Assembly: GCA_036873135.1 (NCBI GenBank)
Contig: JAPTYO010000035.1
Coordinates: 62,001 to 126,000 of the forward strand
Direction of reading: 5' to 3'
Length of the DNA: 64,000 bases
Origin: Clarkia xantiana subsp. parviflora
Lineage: Eukaryota; Streptophyta; Magnoliopsida; Myrtales; Onagraceae
Under the pieces are notes generated by a model. The model had not been told where the DNA came from, did no database searches, and was given only the letters and a program-made list of their open reading frames with translations. Shown here one piece after another: positions 10,865 to 22,146 of the stretch (positions are counted from its first letter, which is position 1; each line of letters starts with the position of its first letter). A program made the position numbers and the translations under genes.

Positions 10865-11690
10865 TAACCTTCAAGGAATTCCTATCCGAGACAGAGAGTT
10901 CGAAAAATACGGGAGGCTAATCCTTCGCTTGGGGGAGGCAACAGACCAGGTGACACCCTGGTCTTCAATAAAGAAATAATGATCCTCCCAATGCCCACTA
11001 CCGCGGTAATAAGGCACGACGAAATGCAGATTCTTATCCCAATCAATCTTACTAAGTTTAGAAAAACCTTCTCTCTTAAGCACAGGATGACGGGTCACCA
11101 ATGTAAAGAACCCAGAAGGAGCAAGGTATTGGAGACGGTAGAAACATCGGAAGAGAACCTGGGAGTAAGCCCGACACTCCCGATGGCATAACATTTTAAA
11201 CCCAATCCAGGCACGAATCGCAGAGGGTGCAAATCAAACAGGGGAAATCTAGTAATATGCACAAAGCTCCCCGAGCTCGGCACAATAAGGGAAGCGTACT
11301 TATCGGAGAGATAACCCGTTAACTCCCACAAAGGGAGCAACGCTCTGACATATACGAAAGGGACAACCTTCAACATACATCTGAGGAGACTCTCTTATAC
11401 AAAGGGTAAGGAGAAACTTTTTAACCATTTTCACCTTCACCTCTATTGATAATGAATTGCATATCAAGATTAAGAGACTATGCTCACCCTCCAACAACGG
11501 AGAGAAATGCCACGCCCATCAAAGGCGAAGGCTAAGAAACCATACTTGCAGTCCCGCAAATAGAGCACAATAATGCGCCTAGAGCGTCCCACCGGTCCCA
11601 ACCACACCGAAAAGTAGCTCCTCCAACAAGGAGAGGAAAATTTAAAGGTTGCGTAAAACGAGACCAAGGCTCATAATTCTTACCTCAAAG
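10865..11690 (-). pseudogene. Fragment of a Tat antisense ORF (aORF, PF04195-like)
   Basis: Several frames on the minus strand align with the other aORFs in this window: FRCFYRLQYLAPSGFFTLVTR (11190-11130), then a Trp-Asp block, then HYFFIEDQGVTWSV (about 10960). The corresponding motifs in the copy at 57300 are FRCFYRFQYQTKVGF and HYFFITDRYVTWSV. The fragment is frameshifted upstream of 11194 and stops at the edge of the Ogre LTR, so the Ogre seems to have landed in it or close by. It is antisense to the plus-strand LTR at 18068, so it may be the aORF of that older element. Confidence 0.7.
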
Positions 11691-12005
11691 CGTTTATGAC
11701 ATCTACTTATAAATTGATGCATAAATTTATTCTAATTGATAACATCATTTTGTGTATACAATACCTTTAAATAGGGAAAAAGGAAGGGTACAAGGAAAGT
11801 CATCGGAAGGTCGGGATCATCGGAAGGGAACAAGGAAAGTCACGACGCCACCTGAGCACTCAATGAAGGCCGGGATCGTCGGAAATGTATATCTCACAAC
11901 TCGCTTGGGCGATATTCCACAAAAATAGAGTCAAGGAAAGGTTAAACCGTTTCCATCCAGACCCGCTTAACGTAACAGACTGTCGAATCTTCGGGTTGAT
12001 CGTCG
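11691..12005. other. Unassigned stretch left of Tat D'
   Basis: Contains short direct repeats around tcatcggaaggtcgggatca and ggaacaaggaaagtca near 11800-11840. No gene is seen. It is probably internal sequence of the older Tat element. Confidence 0.4.
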
Positions 12006-12600
12006 TGTTAGGTCCTTCTATTCGCACTCATTGATCCGAGCTCGCTGTCTGAACCTGCACACGAGGTAGTAACTAGCACGAAGAGGGGGGTGGTGCTAGT
12101 TGAGCCCTCTTCGATGCTTAAATAAGAATTCTAGAGAGAGAAAGCTAGAGAGAAGTCAGAGCTCCTAAGCCAATCTCAAGTGAAGATAAAGAATAAAATG
12201 GGTGGCCTAGGTCCCTTTTATAGGCAGCCTTAGAACCGACCCCGGGTTTTGTGCGGTTAGACGGCGGTTTAAAAGAAAGTGTGAACCGTCGTCTGGTTTG
12301 GTCAAGGTTGGCTATTGGAAAACTCTAACTTAGTGTAAGAACACAAATGGAACACGAATGCTGCAGACGACGACTCGAATCACGTCAGATTTGGGCAATT
12401 CTGGCGTGATCCGGGTCTCCTAGGGCAATCCGGACCACTCCGGATTGCTAAGGCATTCCGGAGGTCCGGTTCGGACGTGTGTGTCACGCGTCCGGGCCGT
12501 TTTGACCCTCGGGAACGTGTTTTGATCCGTTTATGTGATTTTGACGTGTTTACGAAGTCCGAAACGTAAATACAAATCCGAATTGGGCAGATATCCATCA
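12006..12600 (-). repeat. 3' LTR of Tat D'
   Basis: 595 bp with minus-strand TG...CA ends (TGATGG at 12600, CTAACA at 12006). A TATAAAAG box lies at 12215-12222 and a GC-rich palindrome (atccggaccactccggat) at about 12430. Confidence 0.75.
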
Positions 12601-12617
12601 CTTGCCCCCGAGTCAAG
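12601..12617 (-). promoter_or_regulatory. Polypurine tract of Tat D'
   Basis: Minus strand CTTGACTCGGGGGCAAG lies directly before the TGATGG LTR start. It is the plus-strand primer site for cDNA synthesis. Confidence 0.7.
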
Positions 12618-13189
12618 TAATGGTTCAAACCTTGCTTGACTCTATTTTTAAGATAGGATAAATTCCCAATTTGGGTTCGGTGCTGACCTCAGGGGTTGAT
12701 TGATCGTCGATTGGGCACACGGGCCTTGATTTTGCCTATCCTTAATTTTCCTTGGCGAGTATTTTGATATCTGCTGACAGGGTTAGCATAGCAGACACGT
12801 GTACATACAATAAATGTATGCGAAGAGTTATAACTACATGTAATCATATTTATGGATGTTGACATGCATAAGAGTGCACTGATCGCAGACGCCTTAGACA
12901 TGGACGTGGCCGACACGGGCGCGACGGGTGCATCTGAAGTAATAAAGACATGCATGATGAAATGACGTGTGATTGATAATAAAATCATGTAATCAATTAT
13001 GTAATGATGAAAATGTGGGTCATGGATTAAGATAGATGAGATGTTCACAAATAAATCATGGATATGTGACACATGAGCATGATTACATACGTCAAATCTA
13101 AAAAAAATGTACGTTGTAACAAGGGTGTAAAAACACTCAGTCATGCTACTAAGGACTTGTAAAAAATAGAGAGGGATCAAGGATTACCC

Positions 13190-16100
13190 ATAGGTATAAA
13201 TACTATTAGTGAAAATGAGAGAGAGCATTCATTTGTCAAGCCTCCGCACTTAACAATTTTTAGAGTGACCCTTAGTTTCTTGAAGAAGAAGACATCTTGG
13301 GGTTAGCAATCTTGGAGACCAAGCAAATTCCGACCAGCCACCTAACAACCATTCCCGGCAGCGAAATCTCCGGCAGGCGGCGAGGGCGGCGCAGCCAGGG
13401 ACGGCGGCAGCAGCCGGAGGAGCTCACGGTGGCAGCGGCGCGTGCGTGGCTTCCAACGGCGGGGGGCATTTTTCACGGCGGCGGACGGCTCTCCGGCGTC
13501 GGCTCGTGGTGGTGGGTCCGATTTTGGGTATGGCTAAATCATTTGCAACCTTGCTTGGGTTCAATTTGATCTTGATTGTCTCTTGAAATTGCTTATACTA
13601 GCATGCCCACAAGGTGTTTGATGAAATGCCTACAACAAGTTAGTTCAACAAGATAGGCCAAAATTTGGCTAATTGCTGAAAATTTATAAACATGAATGTA
13701 AGTAATAATACTCCCCTCATGTATGATGATCGTAGTCGACATGTTACACCATGATGTAGGTAGTGTTCAAACATGCTTGACGTTGACTGTTGAGACTTGA
13801 TCGTTGTTATCTCCACCATGATGAAACACTTAGAAAATAATTTTGTGGTGGTTGATAGTTGATACTTGCTACTTGATAGTTGACGCTTGCTATCATGGTG
13901 AAACACTTAGAAAATATTTCTTGGTAGTTGACGCTTAATACTTGACGTCTGTCGTTTGTCGTCTGCTATCATGGTGAAACACTTAGAAAATATTTCTTTA
14001 CTCAACTTAGCCCCATGATCATACTAGTATAGTGACTAGCATGTCGTCACCATGCACGCGTCCACTTGATATCATAATCATGATCGTTGTAGAAGTTGAG
14101 TTTAATCTTATCTTGACTAATCACATGAGTAGGTAGGAACACATGTCGCGGACGTGACCATTGCACACGTGTTAACTGCGCGCGTTGCTTGGTGTATACA
14201 TGTTCATAGCGTGCGTGATGTATAGCGTGCATTATGTAGTATCTTGAACACTTAGAATCTCTCAGGCATGTTGAAGCATATGTTGTAGTTTCTAAAAAAT
14301 GGTATAGCATTATGTAAGCGCGTCGTTTGTCATGTACGTGTTTGACGTGTGCGCACTCAGCGCGCGTATTGTAACCACTTGAACGCTTACATTTTTTCTT
14401 CCAAGTCAACATATATGTTGTAGTCCTGCATTAATTAGAAGATACATGCAAGTATAAATGTTAGTGCCATAATCATATTCGCACTTGTTACCTTAAATAA
14501 AGGCGTAGTATTATGTAGACGCGTGTAGATCACGTAAAACACATAGGTGTCGGGACGAGACCCATATCGACATAGAGTTCCCCCCGTAGGGGATGTCCGC
14601 TATGTGATGTATAGAGACTAAAATGTTTGTAGATACGTAGTTGTCTCCATATGGAGAGTGTTCGTTACTTAGTGTTCGCATGGGTGCCTGTCGCGTATGC
14701 GCGCGTTGATAGAGTTGTTATTTGCACCTGCAGGTTGAAGCGACAGGACAGTTCTTCTTGGGTTCGTGCTTGCACTTAACTGAGATAGTCATTATGAGTA
14801 AGTTCCCCATTACTACTCTGCATGTTACTTTATGTTCAGACGTCGGTGACGAATCTGAGGCCGACTTGACAGCGGTTTCGGATAACGAGTTAGGAGTTGA
14901 CTATGATCACACCCAAGAGCCTGCAGCCAAACCAGAGACGACGGAGGTGATAAAGTATTTTTGTACCAAATGGATAAAAGAGGAGCGGTATATGTTGGGT
15001 ACATCTTCCTCCGGACGTTGTCCATACTTGGAGGCTGTATTTCCTTTCGACGTACTCACAAGTTTCACCCAAAGTCAACCCACGGTACCTCCAGACGACT
15101 TGTCCGCTGTTGACTTGGGGCGGATCCGGGAGGGCTTGCGCTTTCCTTGTTGTCCAGACTTAGTTGATCTCTGCCGGTTTTACCAGATCTCACCTTTGGA
15201 TTTTGCGCCTGCGGGACTCCGCGTGTGGACTTGTTTCCGAGTACTGTTTTATCAGCAGTCGTGGCATTATTCTACAGTTATCTTTCGTTGCTTCTACCAA
15301 TTTCTGCGTCCAGATGTAACAGGGTTGTGTAGCATGAAGATGCGTTGGCCTTGATTGCAAGAGAAGGGGATCACAACACTTGGGCTTGGAGCAGAGTGGG
15401 ATAGTGATATCAGGCTCGCTGCGAGGGCTGACCGTTCCGGTTCTAATTGGCGACATCAGTACTTCTTTGTGTGTGATGTTGGCACTACTTGGGATACCGC
15501 GCATGTTACAGAGGCTGATCCTGCCCCCACTTTCTCCAAGCTCTCTTCTGTGGATAGGAAGGTCTTGAAGCACATATATCATTGTCAGCAGGCGCGCACT
15601 TATCAGTTTCTGTTGCGTGCATCAGACCAGGAATTGATTGATGCAGGGATTCATGTGCTTTCTTCTGAGGATTCGGTATGCAAAGAACCTTTATAACTTC
15701 CTATTAGTTGTGATGTAGGTTGGTTTGAAGGAAAGAGCTCGTCCTTGCAGACGGATCCTGCTCGCGTCACTTCTTCTACTAGGAAGGTTGTGCCGTCTCC
15801 TGCTCCTCCCACTCCTAAGGCTTCCGGACATGGCCGTGGCAAGGGATTGATGAGTAAGATATTTCCTTGTGATTTTCCTTTGCCTTAATATTCTTCCGTG
15901 TTGTTGTTCTTAACTTGTATTTGTTTGCAGGTCGCCGGCTCATATGACTGAGCGCGTTGTTACTGTTCCGAACTCCAGCATACCTGCTAAGAGGTCCAAC
16001 GCGGGGGCGCGTGCCTCGAGTGATCCCAAGCGCGCTAAGGCTGGTCCGACAGGCCAAACTCATTCCTGTGATAAAGGGAAAGGAGTGGAAGGTCGCACAG

Positions 16101-17130
16101 TGGTGCCTTCTGCCCCCCGGTCGAGGGATCGACCCACGGAGGAGCGTACCCCTCGCCGAGGTATGTGTTGCGCGCTTCTTTCTTTTGCTATCCTTGTATT
16201 ATTTTGCTTGTTGTCTTCATGTCTCTATTGTTTTTTGTTTTATAGCGCTCTCTGCGCTTGGACGTGATGACTTGATTCGTCCTCTGGAGCGTGACATTTA
16301 TGGGGGTGATTGGACGCCTTTTGCTATCGATGGTCCTCGATTTGCTAAAGAATCCAAACTTAGCACTCCGGAGGTGGGCGTTCGAGTGCTGCAAAGGTGC
16401 GTCCCTCCTAGTGATCGACGTATTCGGCCGTCGACTGATGAGGAGGTGCAAGCCTATGTTGACAGTTCCTTGACTCGATTCGCTCCCGTGAGTATCAATC
16501 TTCTCTTTTTCCCTATTTGTATGAATGCATGTATTGTTGTAACACCTTTATGCCCTGTTTGTTGTTGTGTTGTTTTCAGGCTGTTGCCGATATGGTGAAC
16601 ATGTCTTCCTTCGTGATGGAGCTTACAAGCGAGAAACGAGCTGCAGTTGAGAAGTGCGACGCCGTCTGTCGTGACCTCGCTCAATCCAAGGAGAAGGCGC
16701 GCACCCTTAGCCCGAAGGCCTCACTATACTTCTCATCGGGCTCGACTTTTCGATCTTGAGACAGAGATCGTCGCCCTCGAGAAGAAGATCACGGAGGATG
16801 GTGACGCGCATGAGGTGGCGCTGCGTGCTGCACGTGAGGAGGGCTATGAGGTGGGCAAGGCAGAAGGACTATGTTGTTGGACATGTTGACGCTTTGCGCC
16901 ACTTGGCACTTGAGGAGGCCAATTATGAGATGTTGTTCAATAATGACAGTGGTATCAACCTTGTTATCACCGCTGCTGAGATTATGGAGGTTGCCCCCGA
17001 GCAAGCTGGAGATGTTGACACCTCGCGAGTGGCGCCAGGTTTATTTTCAGGAGTATATCAAACTCTTGTACATAGTTTTTGCTCCCCGTGTTTTGGGTTG
17101 AGGTTGCTTTGGGAGTTGACCCTTGAACCT
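13190..17130 (+). pseudogene. aORF of Tat D' (PF04195-like protein), spliced gene, broken
   Basis: A plus-strand gene antisense to its host element. A TATA-like gtataaatac is at 13192. A GC-rich leader exon (about 13225-13527) is followed by a ~1.2-kb intron ending TTGCACCTGCAG at 14733; the ATG is at 14794. Coding exons are about 14734-15676, 15751-15853, 15931-16160, 16246-16487 and 16580 onward, all with GT-AG ends. The first carries the conserved core (LRFPCCPDLVDLCRFYQISP, FRCFYQFLRP, HQYFFVCDVGTTWD). The last is a coiled-coil region. TGA at 15352-15354 and frame changes near 16735 and 16865 break it. The function is unknown; the name 'putative gypsy type transposon' says only where it is found. 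Confidence 0.72.
13528..14733 (+). other. Long intron in the aORF 5' leader
   Basis: About 1.2 kb without coding signal, starting at a ggtatgg donor and ending at a CAG acceptor. It includes three near-copies of a phrase around tggtgaaacacttagaaaatat (near 13820, 13895, 13972). Confidence 0.5.
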
Positions 17131-17508
17131 TTGTTTATATTCTGATTTCCTGGGATTTTGTTGCCTAGACCTGACATGATCGTTGTAGAAATGCATGATA
17201 ACTCGTTAGTAATATTTCATAACTTGTGTTACCATAGTTGTTCGTATACATTGGACCTGCATGATAGGATTGATCTCCCTGTTGCAGTGGATATAACATT
17301 CGTAGTTGTGACAATAGGACGTGCGTTGCTAAGTCTCATGAGTTCCATCTTGTTTTAAACCCAAGGAATGGCATAACGAGTTTATCGAGTACTTGCCGTG
17401 TTTAAAGATAATGACACGCAAGACCATAGTATAGCAATGCACTTGGCGCTGGCGCTTAGCACGATAGAACTTGGCTCTGGCACTTGGCACGTAGTATAGT
17501 CGAGCTCC
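17131..17508. other. Spacer between aORF end and right LTR of Tat D'
   Basis: No gene is seen. Several short ggcgct/cttggc repeats occur near 17440-17490. The expected PBS next to the LTR is missing. Confidence 0.4.
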
Positions 17509-18040
17509 TTGATCCGAGCTCGCTGTCCAAACCTGCACACGGAGTAGTAACTAGCACGGAGAGGGGGGTGGTGCTACTTGAGCCCTCTCCGATGCTTAAA
17601 TAAGAATTCTAGAGAGAGAAAGCTAGATAGAAGTCAGAGCTCCTAAGACAATCTCAAGTGAAGATAAAGAATAAAATGGGTGGCCTAGGTCCCTTTTATA
17701 GGCAACCTTAGAACCGACCCCGGTTTTTGTGCGGTTCGACGCCGGTTTAAAAGAAAATGTGTCGTCTGGTTTGATCAAGGTTGGCTATTGGAAATCTCTA
17801 ACTTAGTGTAAGAACACAAATGGAACACGCATGTTGCAGACGAAGACTCGGATCACGTCGGATTTGGGTAATCCTGGCGTGATCCGGGTCGCCTAGGGCA
17901 ATCCGGACCACTGCGGATTGCCTATGGCAATCCAGACCGTTTTGACCATCAGGAACGTGTTTTGATCCGTTTATGTGATTTTAATGTGTTTACGAAGTCC
18001 GAAACGTAAATACGAACCCGAATTGGGCAGATATCCATCA
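17509..18040 (-). repeat. 5' LTR of Tat D', truncated at its 3' end
   Basis: 532 bp matching 12030-12600, with TATAAAAG at 17693-17700. The last ~25 bp found in the left copy are replaced by unrelated sequence. Confidence 0.7.
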
Positions 18041-18067
18041 TAAACCATTGCTTGACTCAGGGGCAAG
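18041..18067 (+). promoter_or_regulatory. Polypurine tract of an older plus-strand Tat element
   Basis: cttgactcaggggcaag lies immediately before TGTTGGATATACGCC. It is the mirror of the tract at 12601, in the opposite orientation. Confidence 0.6.
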
Positions 18068-18612
18068 TGTTGGATATACGCCCAAGTTATCTTAAACTAG
18101 ACTCGGTATCACGACCGTATCGTTCCATACTCAGTTACAATCCGAAACTTTAATATCGGTCACCCCGAAACCCAAGAAGCTCAGCCAAAGTCCAAAATAC
18201 CAAGGTCGGAAAAATCCCGAGTGGCGAAATCCACTCGGAGTACCCGAGCAGAACTTCTGCTTGGGTAACCCGATCGGCTCCCTAAACCATGTAGATCCAC
18301 CCGTTGCCAAACAATGGTTAAACCATCATATTTGAGGTTTATCTTGGTTTTCACCTATTTAACCGCCACAACCGAACCGGAAAATCCCGAAACTGGGGCG
18401 GTTCTCAATGAACTCTATAAATATAACTCGCCTATTATCTTTAGAAGGTAATCTTAATATCTCTCTAGATTACGCTTTCTCTCTAACGAATACTCATTTA
18501 AGTATGGAGTGGGCTTACCAGGAGCCCCTCCCCCGTGCCCATTTTACAGGTACGCAAGGAGAAAGGCGAGCGGAGATTCGAGACGAGAAGGATCTCGAAG
18601 AAGGTGATTGAA
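18068..18612 (+). repeat. 3' LTR of an older plus-strand Tat element
   Basis: Starts TGTTGGATATACGCCC after a polypurine tract and probably ends at ttgaaca (18612). TATAAATA is at 18416-18423, followed by a ctctct-rich start region. U3 has two hairpins, 18217-18238 and 18242-18266. The rest of the element is interrupted by Tat D'. The end is judged only from the CA dinucleotide and similarity of layout. Confidence 0.6.
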
Positions 18613-19575
18613 CAGGCTTGGTCCTGAAATTTGGAGTTGGTGCGAAATTGTTGCAAGTAGTATGCAAATGTTGTATACATGGCTTTATAAAGCTATAACC
18701 CACAAACCCAGCCAGAATGTATTATAGATTCCAGTTTATATATAGATTGCCTCTTATGTCTGGAAAAGAATTGCAACATATATAGTAGATTTTTCAATAA
18801 ATAAACCATATAATAATTGTTTGTGAAAATCATGACCATCATATAAAAAAAATTCAAAGTCCAACCAAACTACAAAACAACGAAGACATTTCCTAATAAT
18901 CCCAATAACCCAATAGACAACAAGTCATATAAGTTGTGCCATTCCTGCCTGGATCAAGAAAATCTGCGGCGGAAGGTTGAGATTTGATTTAGAAATTAGG
19001 GTTTTTCACAATGTTCTTGTCAAATTCACGATTTTAGGGTTTTGTTTCTTCTTCAATGTTGTTATTGTAAGTTTTAATCAATTGGAAGCTTGTGGTTTAA
19101 TGTCTTATTATAATTATCTGAAATGCGACTATCGATTAGATGGATTGTAGATGAATTAAGTTTTGTTAAAGTTCTTGTTATAACATGTTGGTTCTCTAGC
19201 AAGAACTACTTTTATATAGTAAGTCTAATACTAGAGTGTATATAATTGGGATAGTAGAGTTGATGAGCAAACACATGATTAATTATAAATTTATAAACCA
19301 AATGAGTTTCACCAGAACAAAATACATATAATATAAAAACTAAGAAACTCCATACATACTCTTAAAATAATAATAAAAATGAAGTGTGAGCGCAAATGTA
19401 GCTCTCGCCCAATCTGTCTTTATTGTGTTTGATGGAGTGGAGTAATTGAAATGAAGCACCTGCCATCAACATTTGATAAGATTCATCATTATATTTGTGT
19501 AAAATTAATTAATTAGTAGAATAAATAAATAATAATTAATTAGCTGCTAGTAGAGAAGAGTGTTGTGAGGTACCT
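18613..19575. other. Stretch without a recognised transposon
   Basis: Plain AT-rich sequence. Phrases such as ttagggtttt (about 19000-19040) resemble plant 5' leaders but no open frame follows. Bases about 19380-19458 may be a 3'-UTR exon of the gene to the right. Confidence 0.4.
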
Positions 19576-19608
19576 GAGTTTGCAATGAAGAAGAGGAGGT
19601 TTGTTCAT

Positions 19609-20060
19609 TCAGGAAGAAGGGAGAATTTGTAAGTCATTATTATTATGATGATCATCATCATCATCATCACCATCAGTGATGGTAATAACTGGTATATGAA
19701 ATTGTTTATCCTCCCAATAGGTCTCCACTGATATTGGGTTACAACTGCTTAATCCCCACTCGTCCTCATCATCATCCACATTGATGATAATATTATTATT
19801 AGATGGTTGCAGCTGCCTCCACCTTTTTTGATTTCCCTTTCCAACTGACTGATTGATGATATCAAAGATTTATTTATTTATTTATTAAAACCAACGTAAT
19901 TAATTTTGGATGGATGGATGGATAGTAAGTAATATGAAGTTACCTGAGAATTAGATGGTGGCTTTCTGGTATGTCGTAGCTGTTTCTCTCTTTCTTTGGA
20001 GAACAAGATTGAAGATGAAGAAGAAGAAGAAGATGCTTTCACACGCTTTACCAACCTCAT
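19609..20060 (-). CDS. Hypothetical small acidic protein, two coding exons
   Basis: Exon 1 (20060-19944) starts MRLVKRVKAS, has a run of eight or so serines (a CTT microsatellite) and ends at CAG^GTAACT. Exon 2 (19848-19609) begins after AATCAG and runs to TGA, giving about 118 residues. It has basic patches (KRWRQLQ), Asn/Asp runs, and the segment SVETYWEDKQFHIPVITITD. Both junctions are phase 0, and Trp-rich, non-repetitive stretches argue for a real protein. A further GT-AG intron (about 19575-19459) would lie in the 3' UTR. I do not recognise the family. It is the only candidate host gene here and may be a fragment of a larger gene. Confidence 0.45.
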
Positions 20061-21141
20061 CCCCAACCCTACCTAAAATACTCGATCTGTATCACACTAG
20101 TATAGTAGTTGTGATAGTGCTTTATAAGACGATCGACAATATATATTTTTTGTCTCTGCATCACTTATTGCTGCTATATATACATAATATTTATTCAATT
20201 CAAACAATTAATGCGCTCACTCAAATTACATATGCTATTTTCTTCTACAATAACATTTATATATTCAAATTTACATATACAGAGAATTTCTATAAATATC
20301 TCATAAATATATGTGTTAAAAAAGGTGATTAAAATAAAATTACATTCTGAATAAATTAACAATGTAACAACATAAATATGCTCATTATGGAATACATTAA
20401 ATACTATAGGTAATAACTAAATATTCATTACCTCACAGTTATCGAGTTTTGTAATTAATATACCATCCATGTATATTAATATTAAATAAAAATAATGAAT
20501 ACCTCGCGCACCGTACGGATAAAAACTATATATATTTATTTAATCGGATGTGTAATATGCATGTTTGAGCAACTAATTTTGTTTATAAATATACTTTTAA
20601 ATCTACATCAAGCTCAATATTTATATATAATAATAAATATCAGAAATAGAAACTATTATTATTTATTTTTATGTTTGTTGAAAAATTATATATTTACGTA
20701 GATACTAAAATAGAAAATAATTTTATTTTTCTAAATTTGTAGAGTTGTGATAATTAGAGAACATTAACTAATAAAACTACATGTATCACTCACAGAGGAA
20801 ATTATAAGATTTAACTTAATTGTTATTAAAAAAAATTGCATTGTAGATATAAAAACGAAAAATGATGAAAATTTAACAATTCTTGTAATAAAATATTATA
20901 TTACCGACTAAATGAATTAGTATATATTATATATACATATTTATGGTTGATATTATTTTTCCAACATATACAATTTTACGTTCAAAGATTATATTTTTGG
21001 ATTAAATAAGATCTATAAATATATTTATATACAAATATTATATCTCTTATGAATTTATTTACATGCATATTGATATTGATTATACAAACCTAATTCATTT
21101 GCTTACTGGTAAAAGAATTTGATACAAATAAAAACATCTAA
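20061..21141. other. AT-rich flank, nothing recognised
   Basis: The first ~100 bp would be the promoter of the small gene on the minus strand. The rest is simple AT-rich DNA with no convincing frame or terminal structure. Confidence 0.4.
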
Positions 21142-21164
21142 TCTACTATCTACTATATTATATT

Positions 21165-21344
21165 AATTCTGTATCGGAAGCTCTCTGGTTGACACGTGGA
21201 CAGTTTGTCCAGTCAGCATTTCCTAATTTAGTTGGAGTTTTACAAATATAGATAAATTCTGTATCGGAAGCTCTCTGGTTGACACGTGGACAGTTTGTCC
21301 AGTCAGCATTTCCTAATTTTGTTGGAGTTTTACAAATATAGATA
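21165..21344 (+). repeat. Tandem duplication in the H1 5' subterminal region
   Basis: Two nearly identical 90-bp units (21165-21254, 21255-21344), each with gacacgtggacagtttgtcc. Confidence 0.9.
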
Positions 21345-22060
21345 AGAAATATTGAGTGATTGAAAATTAAGATGTATTTTTATATCCTATTTTGGTCTCT
21401 ACGCAGTTTAAAGAAACAAATCAAATAAAAGTTTCCTTTTAAATTTAAAATCTATACAGTTTGGTTCCGGAATACCATAGGCCGCCACATAAGCAATGTA
21501 TATTTATAGAATAATAATAAATAAAGCAACGGTATTTCACAAGAAGAAATTAGAAAGTATAATTAATAATATTATAATATAAGAGCAGATCGGCTGATAT
21601 TCATTGTATAATTAAGGAATGAAAGTTTCTTTTTCTAATTAACTATATATAAAACATAAGCACACAATTAGTAAGTTGCTATGGTATCATTAACTATTTT
21701 AATAAATAAATAAACACAATAATATTAGATTATAGTTCTACTAAATTTACTCCTTCAAATTTAATCAAATAATTAATTGGCAACGTATATAGGTAAAAAA
21801 TTTTATAAACAATATATAATTAACTAACGGCAAAGAAACTAATTTGGCAACATTATATATACTAGATACCTGCGCGCGCGCTACGCGCGTACGCGTTGTC
21901 TTCCTGAGAATGTTGTAATGACATCATTAGAATGACTCCGAGAATGATACAAGATCGGCTCGATTCCTAGGATGATACAAGACCGTATTTTCTTAAAAAA
22001 TTCAATTAAACTATGTAACATACAGTTATAATGAAAATAAAATAAAAAAAATTCTAAAAA

Positions 22061-22142
22061 ATTTAAAGTAAAATGCTCGAGGGACCGGGAGCAAGAACAT
22101 TCACTATAGAGCTCCCGGTCCCTCGAGCATTTTACTTTAAAT
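22061..22142. repeat. Perfect 32-bp inverted repeat with 18-base loop
   Basis: Arms 22061-22092 and 22111-22142 are exact reverse complements, built around tgctcgagggaccgggagc. It is much richer in GC than its surroundings. Confidence 0.92.
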
Positions 22143-22146
22143 ATGA

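Larger units (their letters stand above)
12006..18040 (-). mobile_element. Tat/Retand-type element D' with LTRs and aORF only
   Basis: Two related sequences flank the region: 12006-12600, with a polypurine tract on its right, and 17509-18040. Both start on the minus strand with TGATGGATATCTGCC. Between them lies an aORF on the plus strand, antisense to the LTRs, as expected for Retand-type elements. No gag or pol is present. The right LTR lacks its last ~25 bp and no PBS follows it, and the flanks (cgtcg, taaac) do not match. The unit is therefore rearranged rather than a simple insertion. LTR copies differ by about 5-6% plus indels. Confidence 0.7.

Noticed and set aside
13297..13569. 90-codon GC-rich ORF (and 13469-13272 on the other strand)
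   Set aside because: It lies in the untranslated GC-rich leader of the aORF; frames are not conserved in the equivalent leaders at 52300 and 56000.
14047..14412. 121-codon minus-strand ORF
   Set aside because: It lies in the long aORF leader intron, has low-information composition and no homologous frame in other copies.
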